This document shows positions 18,828 to 29,801 of a stretch of DNA of 64,000 nt, piece after piece. Each line of letters starts with the position of its first letter. Within the stretch, counting starts at the first letter, position 1. Source of the DNA: CAJXUU01 sp963975265 (lineage in GTDB: Bacteria > Bacteroidota > Bacteroidia > Chitinophagales > Saprospiraceae). The notes under the pieces were generated by a model that worked only from the letters and a program-made list of their open reading frames with translations, searched no databases and had not been told where the DNA came from. The translations under genes were made by a program, and so were the position numbers. Location: positions 7,790 to 71,789 of the forward strand of contig CAXBGT010000003.1 of assembly GCA_963975265.1 (NCBI GenBank), written 5' to 3'.

Positions 18828-21800
18828 TTACCTGATCACAGTGACATCGCCTAAAATATAATAATCGCTCCTATCATAAGGACAAATAAGGCGTACTTTG
18901 TAAACATACACGCCTGGAGTAACATCTTGATTATTGTACTTCCCGTTCCAGGTCTTATTAATATCATCGGTATGAAAGACAAAATTTCCGTATCTATCAA
19001 AGACACTTATTGACATGAATTCTTCAGGATTGTTGGTGTACATTCGCCATTCATCATTAGAACCATCATTATTGGGAGAAAATATATTAGGAAGATGAAA
19101 GATCATGTTAGAACATTCATTATTAAATCTTACGGCGATTTCCTGTTCTTTTTCGCACCCTGTTTCCAAATCGATTACAAATACATTATATTCTAATGAT
19201 TCTGTTATTCCCTTGATTATTGGATCTGGGCAGTCCGAGCAGTCTAATCCATCAATCGGTAACCAATCAAAAGAGTAATTTCTTCCGAAATCATATTCAG
19301 GAATGATACTCACTTGATCATTTAAGAATATATTGTAAAAGTCTTCTTCTATTTCATAGTCAATATGGGGATGCACATAAACGGTAGCTAATGCCGTATC
19401 AGGGGTACAAGATCTATAAGTAGCCACTACAGGGTATTGTGTTGTGTGTTCTGGCTCTACATTGACACTTTCAGCAGTTTCAATATCATCACCAATAGTC
19501 CAGGAAAATCCATCAGCTCTACCACTGACCGACACCATTGCAGTCTCACCTAGGCAGATCGTATCCCCCAATACTTCAATATCTGCTTTTTCATGCACAG
19601 TCACTAAAACGCTGTCCATCTGACTGCATTCATAATATGTCATATTGATATAGAAATATTGCGTTTCATCAGGAAAAACAATAATGGAAGGTTCGTTGTC
19701 TATAGCAATCGGAATATTTGCCGACCACAAAGAAGTCCCAAAACCAGAAGTTGTCAATAATACAGACTCACCTTTACATACGTCACCTACTTCGCCAGCA
19801 TCTGTACTATTGGAAGGTACAACGACGACCGAAATAGAATCTTCATAAAAGCATCCAAGGTTTGATTGTATGGTTACATTATAAATCGCCGATTGTGTTG
19901 GACTTACAGTATTATTTGGACAAGTCAGACAGTCCAACTCCGGATTTATTTCCCACTGTGGATTGTTTCCACCGATTATTCCTATAGTCGTTTCATCACC
20001 AAAACAAATTCCAGTTTCTTCTACTAAAAAGTCTTCTATTGATGATTCTACATCAATAGTAATACTGTCATCTTTGAAGCACCCAAATTCATTAAAAACT
20101 GTAACATAATATGTAGTACTTTCTTCAGGGCTTATATTTACTATTGGACAATTTTCATAACAATCTTGTCCCGATACTGAGGTATTCCATTGATAAATAT
20201 AATCTTGATTGAAATTTAAGACATCAATAAACGTTTCACTGCCTAAGCAAATGATTTCTTCTGATTGTAAAGCTAATTCAGGGCCAGGCGAGGGTATCAC
20301 TACTACTTCAATAGTATCTCTTGATTCACAGCCATTCGGGTGAACACCTACCAAAATATAAGAAGTGGTAACCATAGGCATAACTGTAGGTAACAGACAT
20401 TCTGTACAACTCAAGGAAGCCTCATTTTCCCAATAAAAAGTCCCGTCGGGCTGCAGATTTTCAATCGTTCCTGTAATCTGTACTTCATCTCCAATACAGA
20501 TCAATTTATCTTCCTCTACTGTAGCAACTGTACTTGGTAGCACATCAAAACTTGCTGAGAATGTCGCTTCACACCCTTTATCTGTAATACCTGTTAATGT
20601 TATTGTATGGCTTTCTAATCCTTCATATTGATGGATCGGGTTTCTCTCCGTCGAAGCAGATCCATCTCCAAAACCCCATAACCACGAAGCAAATTCTCCA
20701 TAGTCAACAAAAGAATTATTAATAAAATTTACATTTACATCTTCACATAATTCTTCCGTTTCTATTTCAAAAATGACATCTGGTATATCTGCAACTTCCA
20801 TAAAATCAGGGACGGTAAGTGTGTCAATACAATCTCCGTATTGAGCTATTAGACTCACATTATATTGTCCCGTTTGCTGGATATCAAAAGATGAATTTAG
20901 TTCTATCGATGTGTAATTGTCAATACCTGATATTTCCCATAAATATGATACATCATCCGTACTACCGTTACTAAGATTTTCAAAGGAGACTGCTAGAGGT
21001 GGTCCACAAATAGGATCGCCTTTCATTCTAAAGTCTAAAGTTACCAAATCTAACTCAATAGGATCACCTGCAAAACTCCTAGTACAGCCTACACTATCAG
21101 TAATGATCAACTTCGGAGTATATCTACCAGGTTGCGAATATTCATATGAGATAATATCTGTAATTACTAACCCTTCTACACTGTCTAATATTCCATTTCC
21201 AAGATCCCAAACGTATGAATAATATCCATCAGAATTTGCATTAAGAGTTACGCTAACGGGTAGACAAGTAGCTGCAATATCAGCTTCAAAGTCTCCTTTG
21301 GGTCCTTCTACCTTCACATACTCAGGTAAAAATAAAGTATCAGCACAAGTAGGCGTGGATGTTGCTATTAGCGTCACATCATATCTTCCTGGTGATGTGT
21401 ATACATGACTGGGTGAATTGGTAGTTGATTTTCCACTATTGTCACCAAAATCCCATATGTATGTAAACGCATTCGTAGATTGATTATCAAAATTTGTTAA
21501 TAAAGGTGGACATGTAGCCACTATAGGGTCACCAATATATTCTGCCAATGGGTCGGATATATTTACAATATTGTCTTTGCAAATGGTTTTTTCGCAACCT
21601 CGAGAATCTGTGAAATGTAAGACATACCGAGTATATTCCTTCTGAAGAATAAGTATGATCAGGACTAGTAAGTTCTGATGTATTCCCATCGCCAAAGTCC
21701 CACAAATAGGTAACTACATTTCCATTTTCACCCATGGAATTGAAATGGATAGGAGCCCAAGAACAGCCTAACGAATCAAAAGTGAAGTCTGGTGTAATTT

Positions 21801-24417
21801 CGACAGCAGTAATAGCTTGAGTTATAATAATGCTATCCATACAGCCCCATTCATCTTCGACTTTGAATTTCAAATCATACACACCTACAGAATCAATATA
21901 AAGAGAAGTATTCCGGTCATTTGACACAAAGCCCACAGGCTCAACTTGCCAATCCCAAGCAATAATATTAGCTAAATCAGCTGTACTCTGATCAATAAAC
22001 TCTGCAACATTTGGCACACAAATCACGTCAGTAAATTCTATAACAGCTTCTAATTTATTTACTTGAATACTATCAATTAGCTGAAAGGAGTCCTTGCATT
22101 CGTGTATATCTGTAATGATTAAGAGTGGACCATTTAGAACTCCACCTTCCGTAAATATAACTATCGGTTCCTCCTTAAATATGGAATCGATATTCGCTAC
22201 ATCAGACACAAATTCATAAGAAAATGCGTCCTGAGAGAAATTTTCTATTTCCAAAGTAAATGGTGTACAACCTCTCAATGTATCAACTGCGTATGAAGCT
22301 ATTGGGTCAACGATCCGTATAGTATCATCACGTAAATGATCACAGCCTGTCTCAAAGCTTTTACTGTACAATGTTATAGGATAATTACCTCTTCCAGGAA
22401 GAGTATAATTCCCAAAAATCGAATCAGTAAATATAATACTATCGTTCTCTGTCAAATATAAAGTCCACCCTAACGAATCCGCGCCTAAACTTCGATTATC
22501 AATATTAACAGTAAATGGATCCTCACAATTATATCCGATAACAAATTTAGATACTGGTTCGAAAATGGTAATGTATTCTTCAAACCGTATAGAGTCCGTA
22601 CATCCATTGTGACTGGCGTATAGTGCTACATCATAGACTCCTGGATCCGAAAAAGCATATACTGGATTTTGCTCTATAGAAAAGCCTACATCTCCAAAAA
22701 ACCATTCCCACTCATCTGCATATTCTGATGACAAATCTGTAAAAATTTTATCTATATCTACGCAGCCCTCTAATGGAGTTGCAACAAAATCCACTTTCGG
22801 TTTATTTCCAACTTGTATATAGTCTTTTACATAAACTGTATCGATGCAGCCATAAATATTTTCAGCAATTAATTGAAGGTCATATCTACCAGTATCCGGA
22901 ATTGTAAACGTAGGGGAGCTTGACGCACTGGTATATAGTTCCGGATTCCCTATTGACCATTGATATGAAATGATAGGTACATTAGATGATATGCTGTCTA
23001 CTAACGAAAACGTCAATGGTGCACAACCTCCAATTTCTTGTACAGGCATATTAACCTCTAATGGTGCAATTTCTATAGGTATGGAATCAATAATTACACT
23101 ACAACCTGTAGTAGCTTCGAATCTCAGCACGGCTAAATATGATCCGTACTCATTTATTGGGATAGAAACATCATTTGTACTATAATCAGTTACTATATCG
23201 TTTTCAATAAACTGCCAACTAATAATACCATCTGATTCAGACTCCGCATGCAACAATACATCCGAAGGTAAAGAACAAGCGTATTGATTAATAATGTCAA
23301 AGGTGACTTGAAGTAATGCCAATACGCTCAAACAAGAAATAGTAACAGTATCAATACAGCTCCCTACTGTTCTAATAAGTGAAACATCAAAACAGCCTGG
23401 AGAATCATAAATGTGCATCGGATTAGATTCGGTGGAAGTGGAACCATCTCCAAATATCCACAATACCTCATCTGCATCAATAAGAGAGACATCTAAAAAC
23501 TGAGCTTCATTAGATTGACAAATCACAGCTGGGCTAAACTCAAATGCAGCAGAAGAATTCGTGTCCACAAAGTTATTGAGCAATACGGTATCTCTGCAAT
23601 CGCCAGATTCCATAAATATGGTAATATCATAAACACCTAATTCTGTGTAAGTAATTGTTGGCGGTTGCTGTCCTTGATAGGTTTCTCCATTTCCAAAACC
23701 CCAAGTATATATAATCAAAGGATCAGCATTTTGATTGCTAAAATTAATTTCCCAAGGCAAGTCACATGTTGGGACTAATTCTATTTCAACATTAGGTATA
23801 GTAAGTGAGGAGGCTACTACTGCATTAGGTTTTGTTGTAGTTGTAGTACATCCTTCTTCATCAATCACAGTAAGACTAGCTGTATATGATCCTTGGATAG
23901 CATAAGTAGAACCAAAATCAGATGGCGAAGATTGAGATAATACCCCTGCCGATCCCCCTACATCCCACAACCACGAAACAATATCGCCATTATCAGAAGA
24001 AGAAGAAGAATCGGAAAAGTTTACCATTACAGGCACACAACCTGCAATGTTATCAATAGTGAACTCGGCAATTGGATTTGGAAACACCGTGACATAATCA
24101 TCTTTACACTCTGTATCAGAATTGCCATTGACATCAGTAATAGTAAGGCAAATTGTATATGATCCAGGTTCAGTAAATAATGATCCTGGATTCTGCTCAG
24201 AAGATGTATTACCATTCAGATACCAAGACCAGCCAATGATACTTGCTGCACTGGTACTCTGATCAAAAAATGTTGTTTGTAGAGTGTTACACGCGCTTAG
24301 ATTGGCTGATGAAAAATCTGCGTTGATTTGGCACGTCCCTTTTATTGTCGTGAATAACACAACTATAATTGCAAGACATATATTAGCCTTGAAAGTGACT
24401 TTCAGCTTGAGCTTCAC
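18828..24417 (-). pseudogene. Giant PKD-repeat secreted protein with type B T9SS signal, split by a frameshift
   Basis: Two overlapping frames (24417-21529, 962 aa; 21695-18828, 955 aa) are halves of one gene. The first has the signal peptide (MKLKLKVTFKANICLAIIVV..., then QINADF) and many PKD modules with the DFGDG/WDFGDG strand. The second has more PKD and Ig-like modules and the gliding-motility-associated type B sorting domain (LPNIFSPNNDGSNDEW, ISVFDRYGNFVF, WNGKYNNQDVTPGVYVYKV). Removing one T from the TTT at 21613-21615 restores SVCLTFTDSRGCEKTIC across the joint and a product of about 1,862 residues. Neither half would work alone: one lacks the export tail, the other the signal peptide. 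The protein is a likely surface adhesin. A sequencing error is an alternative to true mutation. Confidence 0.85.
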
Positions 24418-24440
24418 ATTTTGGATTTACTAACAACCGA

Positions 24441-24472
24441 CAAAATTACATCGAAGCACAAAGGTAGCTCAA
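24441..24472 (-). promoter_or_regulatory. Candidate promoter of the PKD protein gene
   Basis: On the minus strand, TAATTTTG at 24448-24441 matches the Bacteroidota -7 box TAnnTTTG, with TTG at 24472-24470 about 21 bases upstream in the place of the -33 element. A second box-like match, TACCTTTG, is at 24466-24459. Assigned by pattern only. Confidence 0.35.
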
Positions 24473-24605
24473 CGAGATTTCACTTTTGTCAGGTATTTTA
24501 CCTCTTCTTTACTAAGGGTATACTCTTAAATATACGGTGATATTAATACTTTTCCAAAGTCATGAATGTTCCTCATAATCCTAAATTATATAGAAATAAA
24601 ATAAT

Positions 24606-25184
24606 CTACGCTTCTTTTATTATCAAGTGGAAGTTATCTCTGAATAACTTTACTGCAATTGCTAGAAGTATTATCCCAAAAAGTTTACGCAATACATCAG
24701 CACCTCCAGGACCAATTTTCTTTCTGATCCAACCTGACGATTTAAGTACTACATACACTAGAATAATATTGATAATAATCCCTATTTGAATATCGATATT
24801 ATCATATTTTGATTGTAGTGATATGATAGTAGTCATCGTCCCCGCTCCAGCAATCAAAGGGAAAGCAATGGGAACCAGTGTTCCAGATTTAGACTTAGGG
24901 TCGTCCCGAAAAAGTGTAATTCCTAGAATCATCTCAAGGCCAAGAAAAAACAGTATAATAGCTCCAGCCACAGCAAAAGATTCAACATCAACACCAAAAA
25001 GACCGAGTATAGAAGTCCCCATATAGAGAAAAACAGACATGATCATCAAGGCAACTATACTCGCTTTGAGTGCTTCGATTTTTATTCCTTTGGTTTTTAG
25101 ATCTATGATGATAGGAATGCTACCTATGATATCTATAACAGAGAACAATATGAGTGTTACTGAAATGATGGATTTAATGTCCAT
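24606..25184 (-). CDS. MarC family integral membrane protein
   Basis: Inner-membrane protein of the MarC family (function unsettled; once linked to multiple antibiotic resistance). The 192-residue chain has about six hydrophobic helices and the family segments SVIDIIGSIPIIIDL near residue 15, AGAIILFFLGLEMILG near 75 and PIAFPLIAGAGTMTTII near 106. The length is normal. It is a single gene between unrelated neighbours; its 3' side borders a 188-base region with nothing evident. Confidence 0.85.
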   Translation of the reverse strand: MDIKSIISVTLILFSVIDIIGSIPIIIDLKTKGIKIEALKASIVALMIMSVFLYMGTSILGLFGVDVESFAVAGAIILFFLGLEMILGITLFRDDPKSKSGTLVPIAFPLIAGAGTMTTIISLQSKYDNIDIQIGIIINIILVYVVLKSSGWIRKKIGPGGADVLRKLFGIILLAIAVKLFRDNFHLIIKEA

Positions 25185-25280
25185 ATCTACCGAATTTGCA
25201 AATGAAATAATCGCACAAAGGTATCTATTCTGTATTCCAAACTAAGTAAAACACAATATTTAATAAATGACCAGAACAAT

Positions 25281-26489
25281 TCAGATATCATTCTCTATCA
25301 GCGCTTTAGCAATACGTTCCATGCCCTCCATTAATCGACGCTGCGGGCATGCAAGATTCAAGCGTATGTAACCATCAGAATTAGCTACAAACATATTACC
25401 ACCTTCCAGAAGAACTCCAGCTTTTTGAGCAAAAAATAATGTCAAATCTTTCACTTCTCGTTTTTCAAAATATGCATCGACATTAATCCAAGCTAAATAA
25501 GTTGATTCTGGAATTGTAAACCTTGCTTTTGGCAATCTATTCCTAATAAAATTATCTACTTCCTCAAAATTTGAATCCAAATACTTGGTCAATGCTTCAA
25601 GCCACGGTCTACCTGCAGTGTATGCTGCCTTATAGGCCGCTAAACTCAACGGATTTTGAATCGGAAGATGATCGGCTAACCATTGACGCCTAAGAGTATC
25701 ATTTGGAATGATCGCATTTGACAACAGCAAGCCCGCAAGATTAAATGTTTTGCTTGCAGAAATACAAGTTACGATTTGATCAGAACCTGGAAACACTCTC
25801 TGAAAAGGTGTAAATATTGCTCCATTTCTTACTAAATCGCAATGTATTTCATCAGAGATTATTGTTACTCCATTTTGAAAACAAATATCACCTAGCTCTT
25901 TAAGTTCCTCAGCTGTCCATAACCTGCCTGTTGGATTATGAGGACTACAAAATATTAATGTTGTCAACTCTTTATCAGATACCTTTGACCTAATATCATC
26001 GAAATTCATATAAAAATGACCATCGTCCGATATAAGGTTTGTGTAGACTAATTCTATATTATTAGCGTCAGCTGCATGCTTGAAGAATGCATATGAAGGT
26101 GTCATAATCATAGCCTTTTCTCCTTGCTTACAAAGTTGCCTTAGTAAATAAAATAACGCAGGAATCACACCTTTAGAACTTACAATATGCTCATGATTAT
26201 ACAAAAAGTTATGTCTTTCTTCGATCCAATCTACGATTAATCTAGAATAGCTTTCTTCTGAAGATAATGTGTATCCAAAAATTCCATGTTCAATTCTTTT
26301 TCTTATACCGTCTATTATTTCTGGTGCAGTTTTGAATTCCATATCCGCTACCCACATTTTTATCAGATCCTGATCTGGCAAAGGAAATTCAAGATTTTCA
26401 TAGTCTCCAAATAGATACCCTCTAAACCCCTCAATACTTAGTGCATTGGTCTGTTTTCGATCAATTATTTCATCAAAATTGTAAGTCAT
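25281..26489 (-). CDS. MalY/PatB-like PLP-dependent C-S lyase (aminotransferase fold)
   Basis: Fold type I PLP enzyme of the MalY/PatB group, which cleaves cystathionine and related C-S bonds. I start it at the ATG at 26489, which gives MTYNFDEIIDRKQTNALS, the usual opening of the group; the longer frame to 26534 adds an unrelated 15 residues. Other signatures are LPMWVADMEF-like IKMWVADMEF, CSPHNPTGRLW, the aspartate in SDEIHCDL and the PLP lysine in ASKTFNLAGL. The 402-residue length is normal. metZ at 55-56 kb is a separate locus in the same pathway. Confidence 0.9.
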   Translation of the reverse strand: MTYNFDEIIDRKQTNALSIEGFRGYLFGDYENLEFPLPDQDLIKMWVADMEFKTAPEIIDGIRKRIEHGIFGYTLSSEESYSRLIVDWIEERHNFLYNHEHIVSSKGVIPALFYLLRQLCKQGEKAMIMTPSYAFFKHAADANNIELVYTNLISDDGHFYMNFDDIRSKVSDKELTTLIFCSPHNPTGRLWTAEELKELGDICFQNGVTIISDEIHCDLVRNGAIFTPFQRVFPGSDQIVTCISASKTFNLAGLLLSNAIIPNDTLRRQWLADHLPIQNPLSLAAYKAAYTAGRPWLEALTKYLDSNFEEVDNFIRNRLPKARFTIPESTYLAWINVDAYFEKREVKDLTLFFAQKAGVLLEGGNMFVANSDGYIRLNLACPQRRLMEGMERIAKALIENDI

Positions 26490-26599
26490 AAGAAAACAGG
26501 CTTTTAGATGTATTCCAAATTGAAAAATTGTCATTTCATAAAAAAAGACCTAGAGCAGTCGCAATAGGCCTTAAAGTTTATCAACTTTTATATGCTTAT

Positions 26600-26833
26600 T
26601 TAGCACATTGCTTCTAGTGTTCCTTGTCCATACATCAATATGTTATTGATTGTAGATGTTTTGGGAGCAAACTTTACTTTTGGAAGATTATGGTAAGACT
26701 TGTAAAGCTCATCATAATTTTCTCTAAGGCAAAGATCATTAAGTAACGCATCTTCAATTTCTAATCTTTCAAAAATGTCGCATTCTGCATAAATAAGTTG
26801 AATTAATTTTTCTTCAGTGTAGCATTGCTTCAT
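26600..26833 (-). CDS. Small conserved-looking protein of unknown function
   Basis: A 77-residue cytoplasmic protein without signal peptide or membrane span. It reads as two or three short helices (CYTEEKLIQLIYAECDIFERL, shortened here to its core) followed by LPKVKFAPKTSTINNIL. The composition and layout resemble small Bacteroidota proteins often found alone, and loosely the putative anti-sigma protein at 45391. No metal-binding motif is complete. Its function is not known to me. It is preceded by an A/T-rich region and followed by the aminotransferase gene 110 bases away. Confidence 0.6.
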   Translation of the reverse strand: MKQCYTEEKLIQLIYAECDIFERLEIEDALLNDLCLRENYDELYKSYHNLPKVKFAPKTSTINNILMYGQGTLEAMC

Positions 26834-26987
26834 ATGGAAGTTTTAGTTTGTAATAATAACATTTCGTAGGTTAAAACATATTGTTACAAATAAATATTGT
26901 ATTACACTGTCATAAAAATCCCGCATCTAAAATTTTGATCGTGATCTCATTCAATGCAAAATTCAAATTTTCTGCCATTATTTTATA

Positions 26988-27401
26988 TTAACTAAATATC
27001 CTAAGTAGGTCACCATTCACTTCTGTAAAAAAGATCTGAAGACCTTCACTTCCATTCGCATTCAGACCTTCACCATCTTCTGAAAACCTTGCTTCATGCG
27101 CTGTACATAACCACCCACCATCTACAGCACTATATGTAATTTGAGATAGTTGTTCGTGACTGCAGATAAGAGTTGCAGCAAGATATTCTCCTGTGTTGCT
27201 TCTGGCAATTACAACCTGACCTTCTATTATGTAACTACCAAAATTGTTCAATTCAAGAAATTTATCTTGAGTAAGATCAATCACAAAATCCAAATCCTTG
27301 ATAGGATCTGCACTATCTCTAGTACAACTTCCTAAACAAGTTGAAGTGAGAACAAATGCTGCCCCAATACCTAACTTGTTCATAAATTCTTTTCTATTCA
27401 T
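26988..27401 (-). CDS. Rieske-like [2Fe-2S] lipoprotein
   Basis: A 137-residue exported electron-transfer protein. The N-terminus MNRKEFMNKLGIGAAF has a Tat-like basic start, and the hydrophobic stretch ends in a lipobox (TCLGSC), so it should be a lipoprotein. The Rieske ligands are both present: C-S-H in LICSHEQL and C-x2-H in WLCTAHEARF, about 20 residues apart. No other subunit of a bc complex or dioxygenase is nearby, so its partner is unknown. Neighbours are a small protein and ftcD. Confidence 0.82.
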   Translation of the reverse strand: MNRKEFMNKLGIGAAFVLTSTCLGSCTRDSADPIKDLDFVIDLTQDKFLELNNFGSYIIEGQVVIARSNTGEYLAATLICSHEQLSQITYSAVDGGWLCTAHEARFSEDGEGLNANGSEGLQIFFTEVNGDLLRIFS

Positions 27402-27542
27402 TCTACATTTTTATTGGAAATAATTTGCCTAAAGTTGTCTTAACGATACTTATACGTTATAGGCCTCAACATTGTTTTAAAATATACTGTCAAAGAATCA
27501 GTTTGCTTGGTTCTAGGTCACTTAGAAGAATAAATGTTGGAA

Positions 27543-29225
27543 TCAACCTATAATTTTATCAACAATTTTAATAATATTTTCACAGTTCTTGTCTGATTTA
27601 GCTAACATCTTATCGGCCTCTTTCAGGGTTTTAGCAACAAACTTTTCATCTTGAAAATCAGCACAATTTATTTTTACATTAAGATATGCACCATGAACCG
27701 CCGTTCTGCAGGCCAATGCTCCTACACCCGCATCAGATACTGAATTTGGATTCCCCTTCTGAGCCATTGTCTTTAAGAAATCGTAGGATGCTAATGATGT
27801 CCTCATTATTTCCATTGGTATATTGATTGCATACTTTGTGGCTTCGTCCATGGCTTTCGTTCTTGCCTTTTTCTCAGTTTCAGTAGCTTTTGGCATTCTT
27901 ACAGCATCAATGATTTTATTGAAGGCCGCAGTATCTTCATCTACTAAATGAAGCATTTTATCTTTCAACATCTGTCCTGATTCTGCCTCCTTACTGAAAA
28001 AATCGATGTGGGATTCCCATCCTCGTTTTCCTGCAGAAAGATTCGAAACCATTGTACCAAGAGATATTCCAAGGGCACCTATATAAGCAGATATACTTCC
28101 ACCACCAGGAGCAGGACTATCTGATGCAGTTTCATCCGCAAATGCTGTCAATGTCATATCAATTAATTTCTTAGAATCTTCTTCCAATAAGTACTCGATG
28201 ATTTTTTTCTTAGGATCAAAATGCCCTAGGTCATTGAGACCGAGAGACTTCACTGCACAATCAATAATTGCTGTATCTGATGCACCTGTTGATAGATTTT
28301 GCTGTGAAAGAAAATATTTTCCAGCAGCGATCATTACTTTTTTTGGTACCAATCCTACTAATTCTGAACCTGTGACACGCATGCCTCTTTTATTAGCACT
28401 TCTTCTACATTCTTCAAATGCCTTGTGGAGTGAGGTGTGGTTTATGTTTGTGATGTTCATTGATATTTGAGCAAGGCCATATTCTTCTATAAACCACCCA
28501 ATGGCTTTTACCGATTTGCATGTCCCTTTTGTTCTTGTAGGTTCTCCTTTTTTATCTAGTACTATTTTACCATTGATCGGATCCCCTTCTCTTTTGATTC
28601 GTCCTTTTTCTCTTATATCAAATGCTACCGAATTGGCTCTTTTTACTGAAGTAGTATTCAAGTTCACGTTATATGCAATCAAGAAATCTCTTGCACCTAT
28701 TGCAGTAGCTCCAGCCTTAGAATTGAATTTTGCTGGGCCATAATCAGGTTTCCATTTAGGATCTGCCAACTTATCTGTAAGCCCTTCATATTCTCCAGAA
28801 CGCACAGTAGCAAGATTTTGTCTTTCTTTCTTAGCCGCTGCATGTTCGTATAGGTAGAATGGAATAGCCAATTCTGCACCTGCACGCTCTCCTAGCTGCC
28901 TTGCATACTCCGCCGTTTCATCCAGCGTAATGTTTGATATAGGAATCAATGGACACACATCTGTAGCACCCATTCTAGGATGTTCTCCTTTATGCTTACT
29001 CATATCTATGAGCTCACTTGCTTTTTTGATAGCTTGAAACGCCGCTTCGATAACAGGTTTCGGTTCTCCTACGAATGTAACAACTGTTCTATTGGTTGCT
29101 TTACCAGGGTCTACATCGAGCAATTTGACACCGTCTATTTTTTCAATCTCGTCAGTTATCTGCTTGATGATGGACATATCACGTCCTTCACTAAAGTTAG
29201 GTACGCATTCTATAAGTTGTTTCAT
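27543..29225 (-). CDS. ftcD: Glutamate formimidoyltransferase / formimidoyltetrahydrofolate cyclodeaminase
   Basis: Bifunctional folate enzyme of histidine degradation. It transfers the formimino group from formiminoglutamate to tetrahydrofolate and then deaminates the product to methenyl-THF. The N-terminal transferase opens with LIECVPNFSEGRD and has GEHPRMGATDVCPLIP, holding the catalytic histidine, near residue 80. The C-terminal cyclodeaminase domain begins near 350 with SDSPAPGGGSISAYIGALG. At 560 residues both domains are complete. No hut genes (hutH, hutU, hutI) flank it in this window. A TACATTTG box precedes it. Confidence 0.95.
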   Translation of the reverse strand: MKQLIECVPNFSEGRDMSIIKQITDEIEKIDGVKLLDVDPGKATNRTVVTFVGEPKPVIEAAFQAIKKASELIDMSKHKGEHPRMGATDVCPLIPISNITLDETAEYARQLGERAGAELAIPFYLYEHAAAKKERQNLATVRSGEYEGLTDKLADPKWKPDYGPAKFNSKAGATAIGARDFLIAYNVNLNTTSVKRANSVAFDIREKGRIKREGDPINGKIVLDKKGEPTRTKGTCKSVKAIGWFIEEYGLAQISMNITNINHTSLHKAFEECRRSANKRGMRVTGSELVGLVPKKVMIAAGKYFLSQQNLSTGASDTAIIDCAVKSLGLNDLGHFDPKKKIIEYLLEEDSKKLIDMTLTAFADETASDSPAPGGGSISAYIGALGISLGTMVSNLSAGKRGWESHIDFFSKEAESGQMLKDKMLHLVDEDTAAFNKIIDAVRMPKATETEKKARTKAMDEATKYAINIPMEIMRTSLASYDFLKTMAQKGNPNSVSDAGVGALACRTAVHGAYLNVKINCADFQDEKFVAKTLKEADKMLAKSDKNCENIIKIVDKIIG

Positions 29226-29278
29226 TTGAGTTAGTTTACTATTGTAAAAATAGGGTTAGTGATCTCATTTATACGTCG

Positions 29279-29286
29279 CAAATGTA
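29279..29286 (-). promoter_or_regulatory. Candidate -7 box of ftcD
   Basis: The minus strand reads TACATTTG, a full match to TAnnTTTG, 53 bases before the ftcD ATG. No good -33 TTG was found at the expected distance. Confidence 0.35.
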
Positions 29287-29512
29287 AGAAAGAATAGAAT
29301 TTAAATTAATCCCCACAATACTTATTTTATAATAATCTACTTCATCCCAATTATTAATTTAATCATATTAATTACATTGCCAAAATACTCTTTCTCTCAA
29401 TGATAGCTTTTCACAAGAAGTGGTAAAGTGCGTGTGAAACTTTGAGAGCAGTTAGAGAAAAATTATTAGTACATTTTGATAAAATGTATACCTTGGTGAT
29501 AAACCAATATTA

Positions 29513-29722
29513 ATGAAAATTATCTCATTCTGGCTCACACGAATCCCATGCAACTCAATCGTTTAGTTGTACGACTGAGTGATGAACATTCACGGTTTTA
29601 AATTCATATTGATGCCAAGGCTGACATTAATGATTTCAAAGAACAAATCGATTTACCTAATGTAGTTATTATCAAAAAAACGCTGTTTATAGGATTCCAA
29701 TATATTAAACAGCAAAAACCTT
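29513..29722 (+). pseudogene. Relic of a GT14 (core-2/I-branching) glycosyltransferase N-terminus
   Basis: In the frame through 29518 the plus strand reads YLILAHTNPMQLNRLVVRL, then SDEHSRF, a TAA stop at 29599-29601, then IHIDAKADINDFKEQIDLPN. This is the N-terminal 60 residues of a beta-1,6-N-acetylglucosaminyltransferase-like protein of the GT14 group, where a tyrosine is usual at the stop. The apparent ATG at 29513 is in another frame (ATGAAAATT), so at least one frameshift is present, and homology fades after VVIIKK. The rest of the gene is gone. It is a fragment with no coding value. Confidence 0.7.
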
Positions 29723-29730
29723 AATTAAAA

Positions 29731-29760
29731 AAGCAGCTATAACTTTCGCTATAACTGCTT
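29731..29760 (-). terminator. Terminator after the SprB-repeat protein gene
   Basis: An imperfect stem (AAGCAG/CTGCTT extended by TATA pairing) is followed on the minus strand by a T6 run. It lies about 40 bases past the stop of the minus-strand gene that ends at 29802. Confidence 0.6.
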
Positions 29761-29801
29761 TTTCTTGTGAGCGATGAGATCCTGATCTTCAATGTATCAT
29801 T

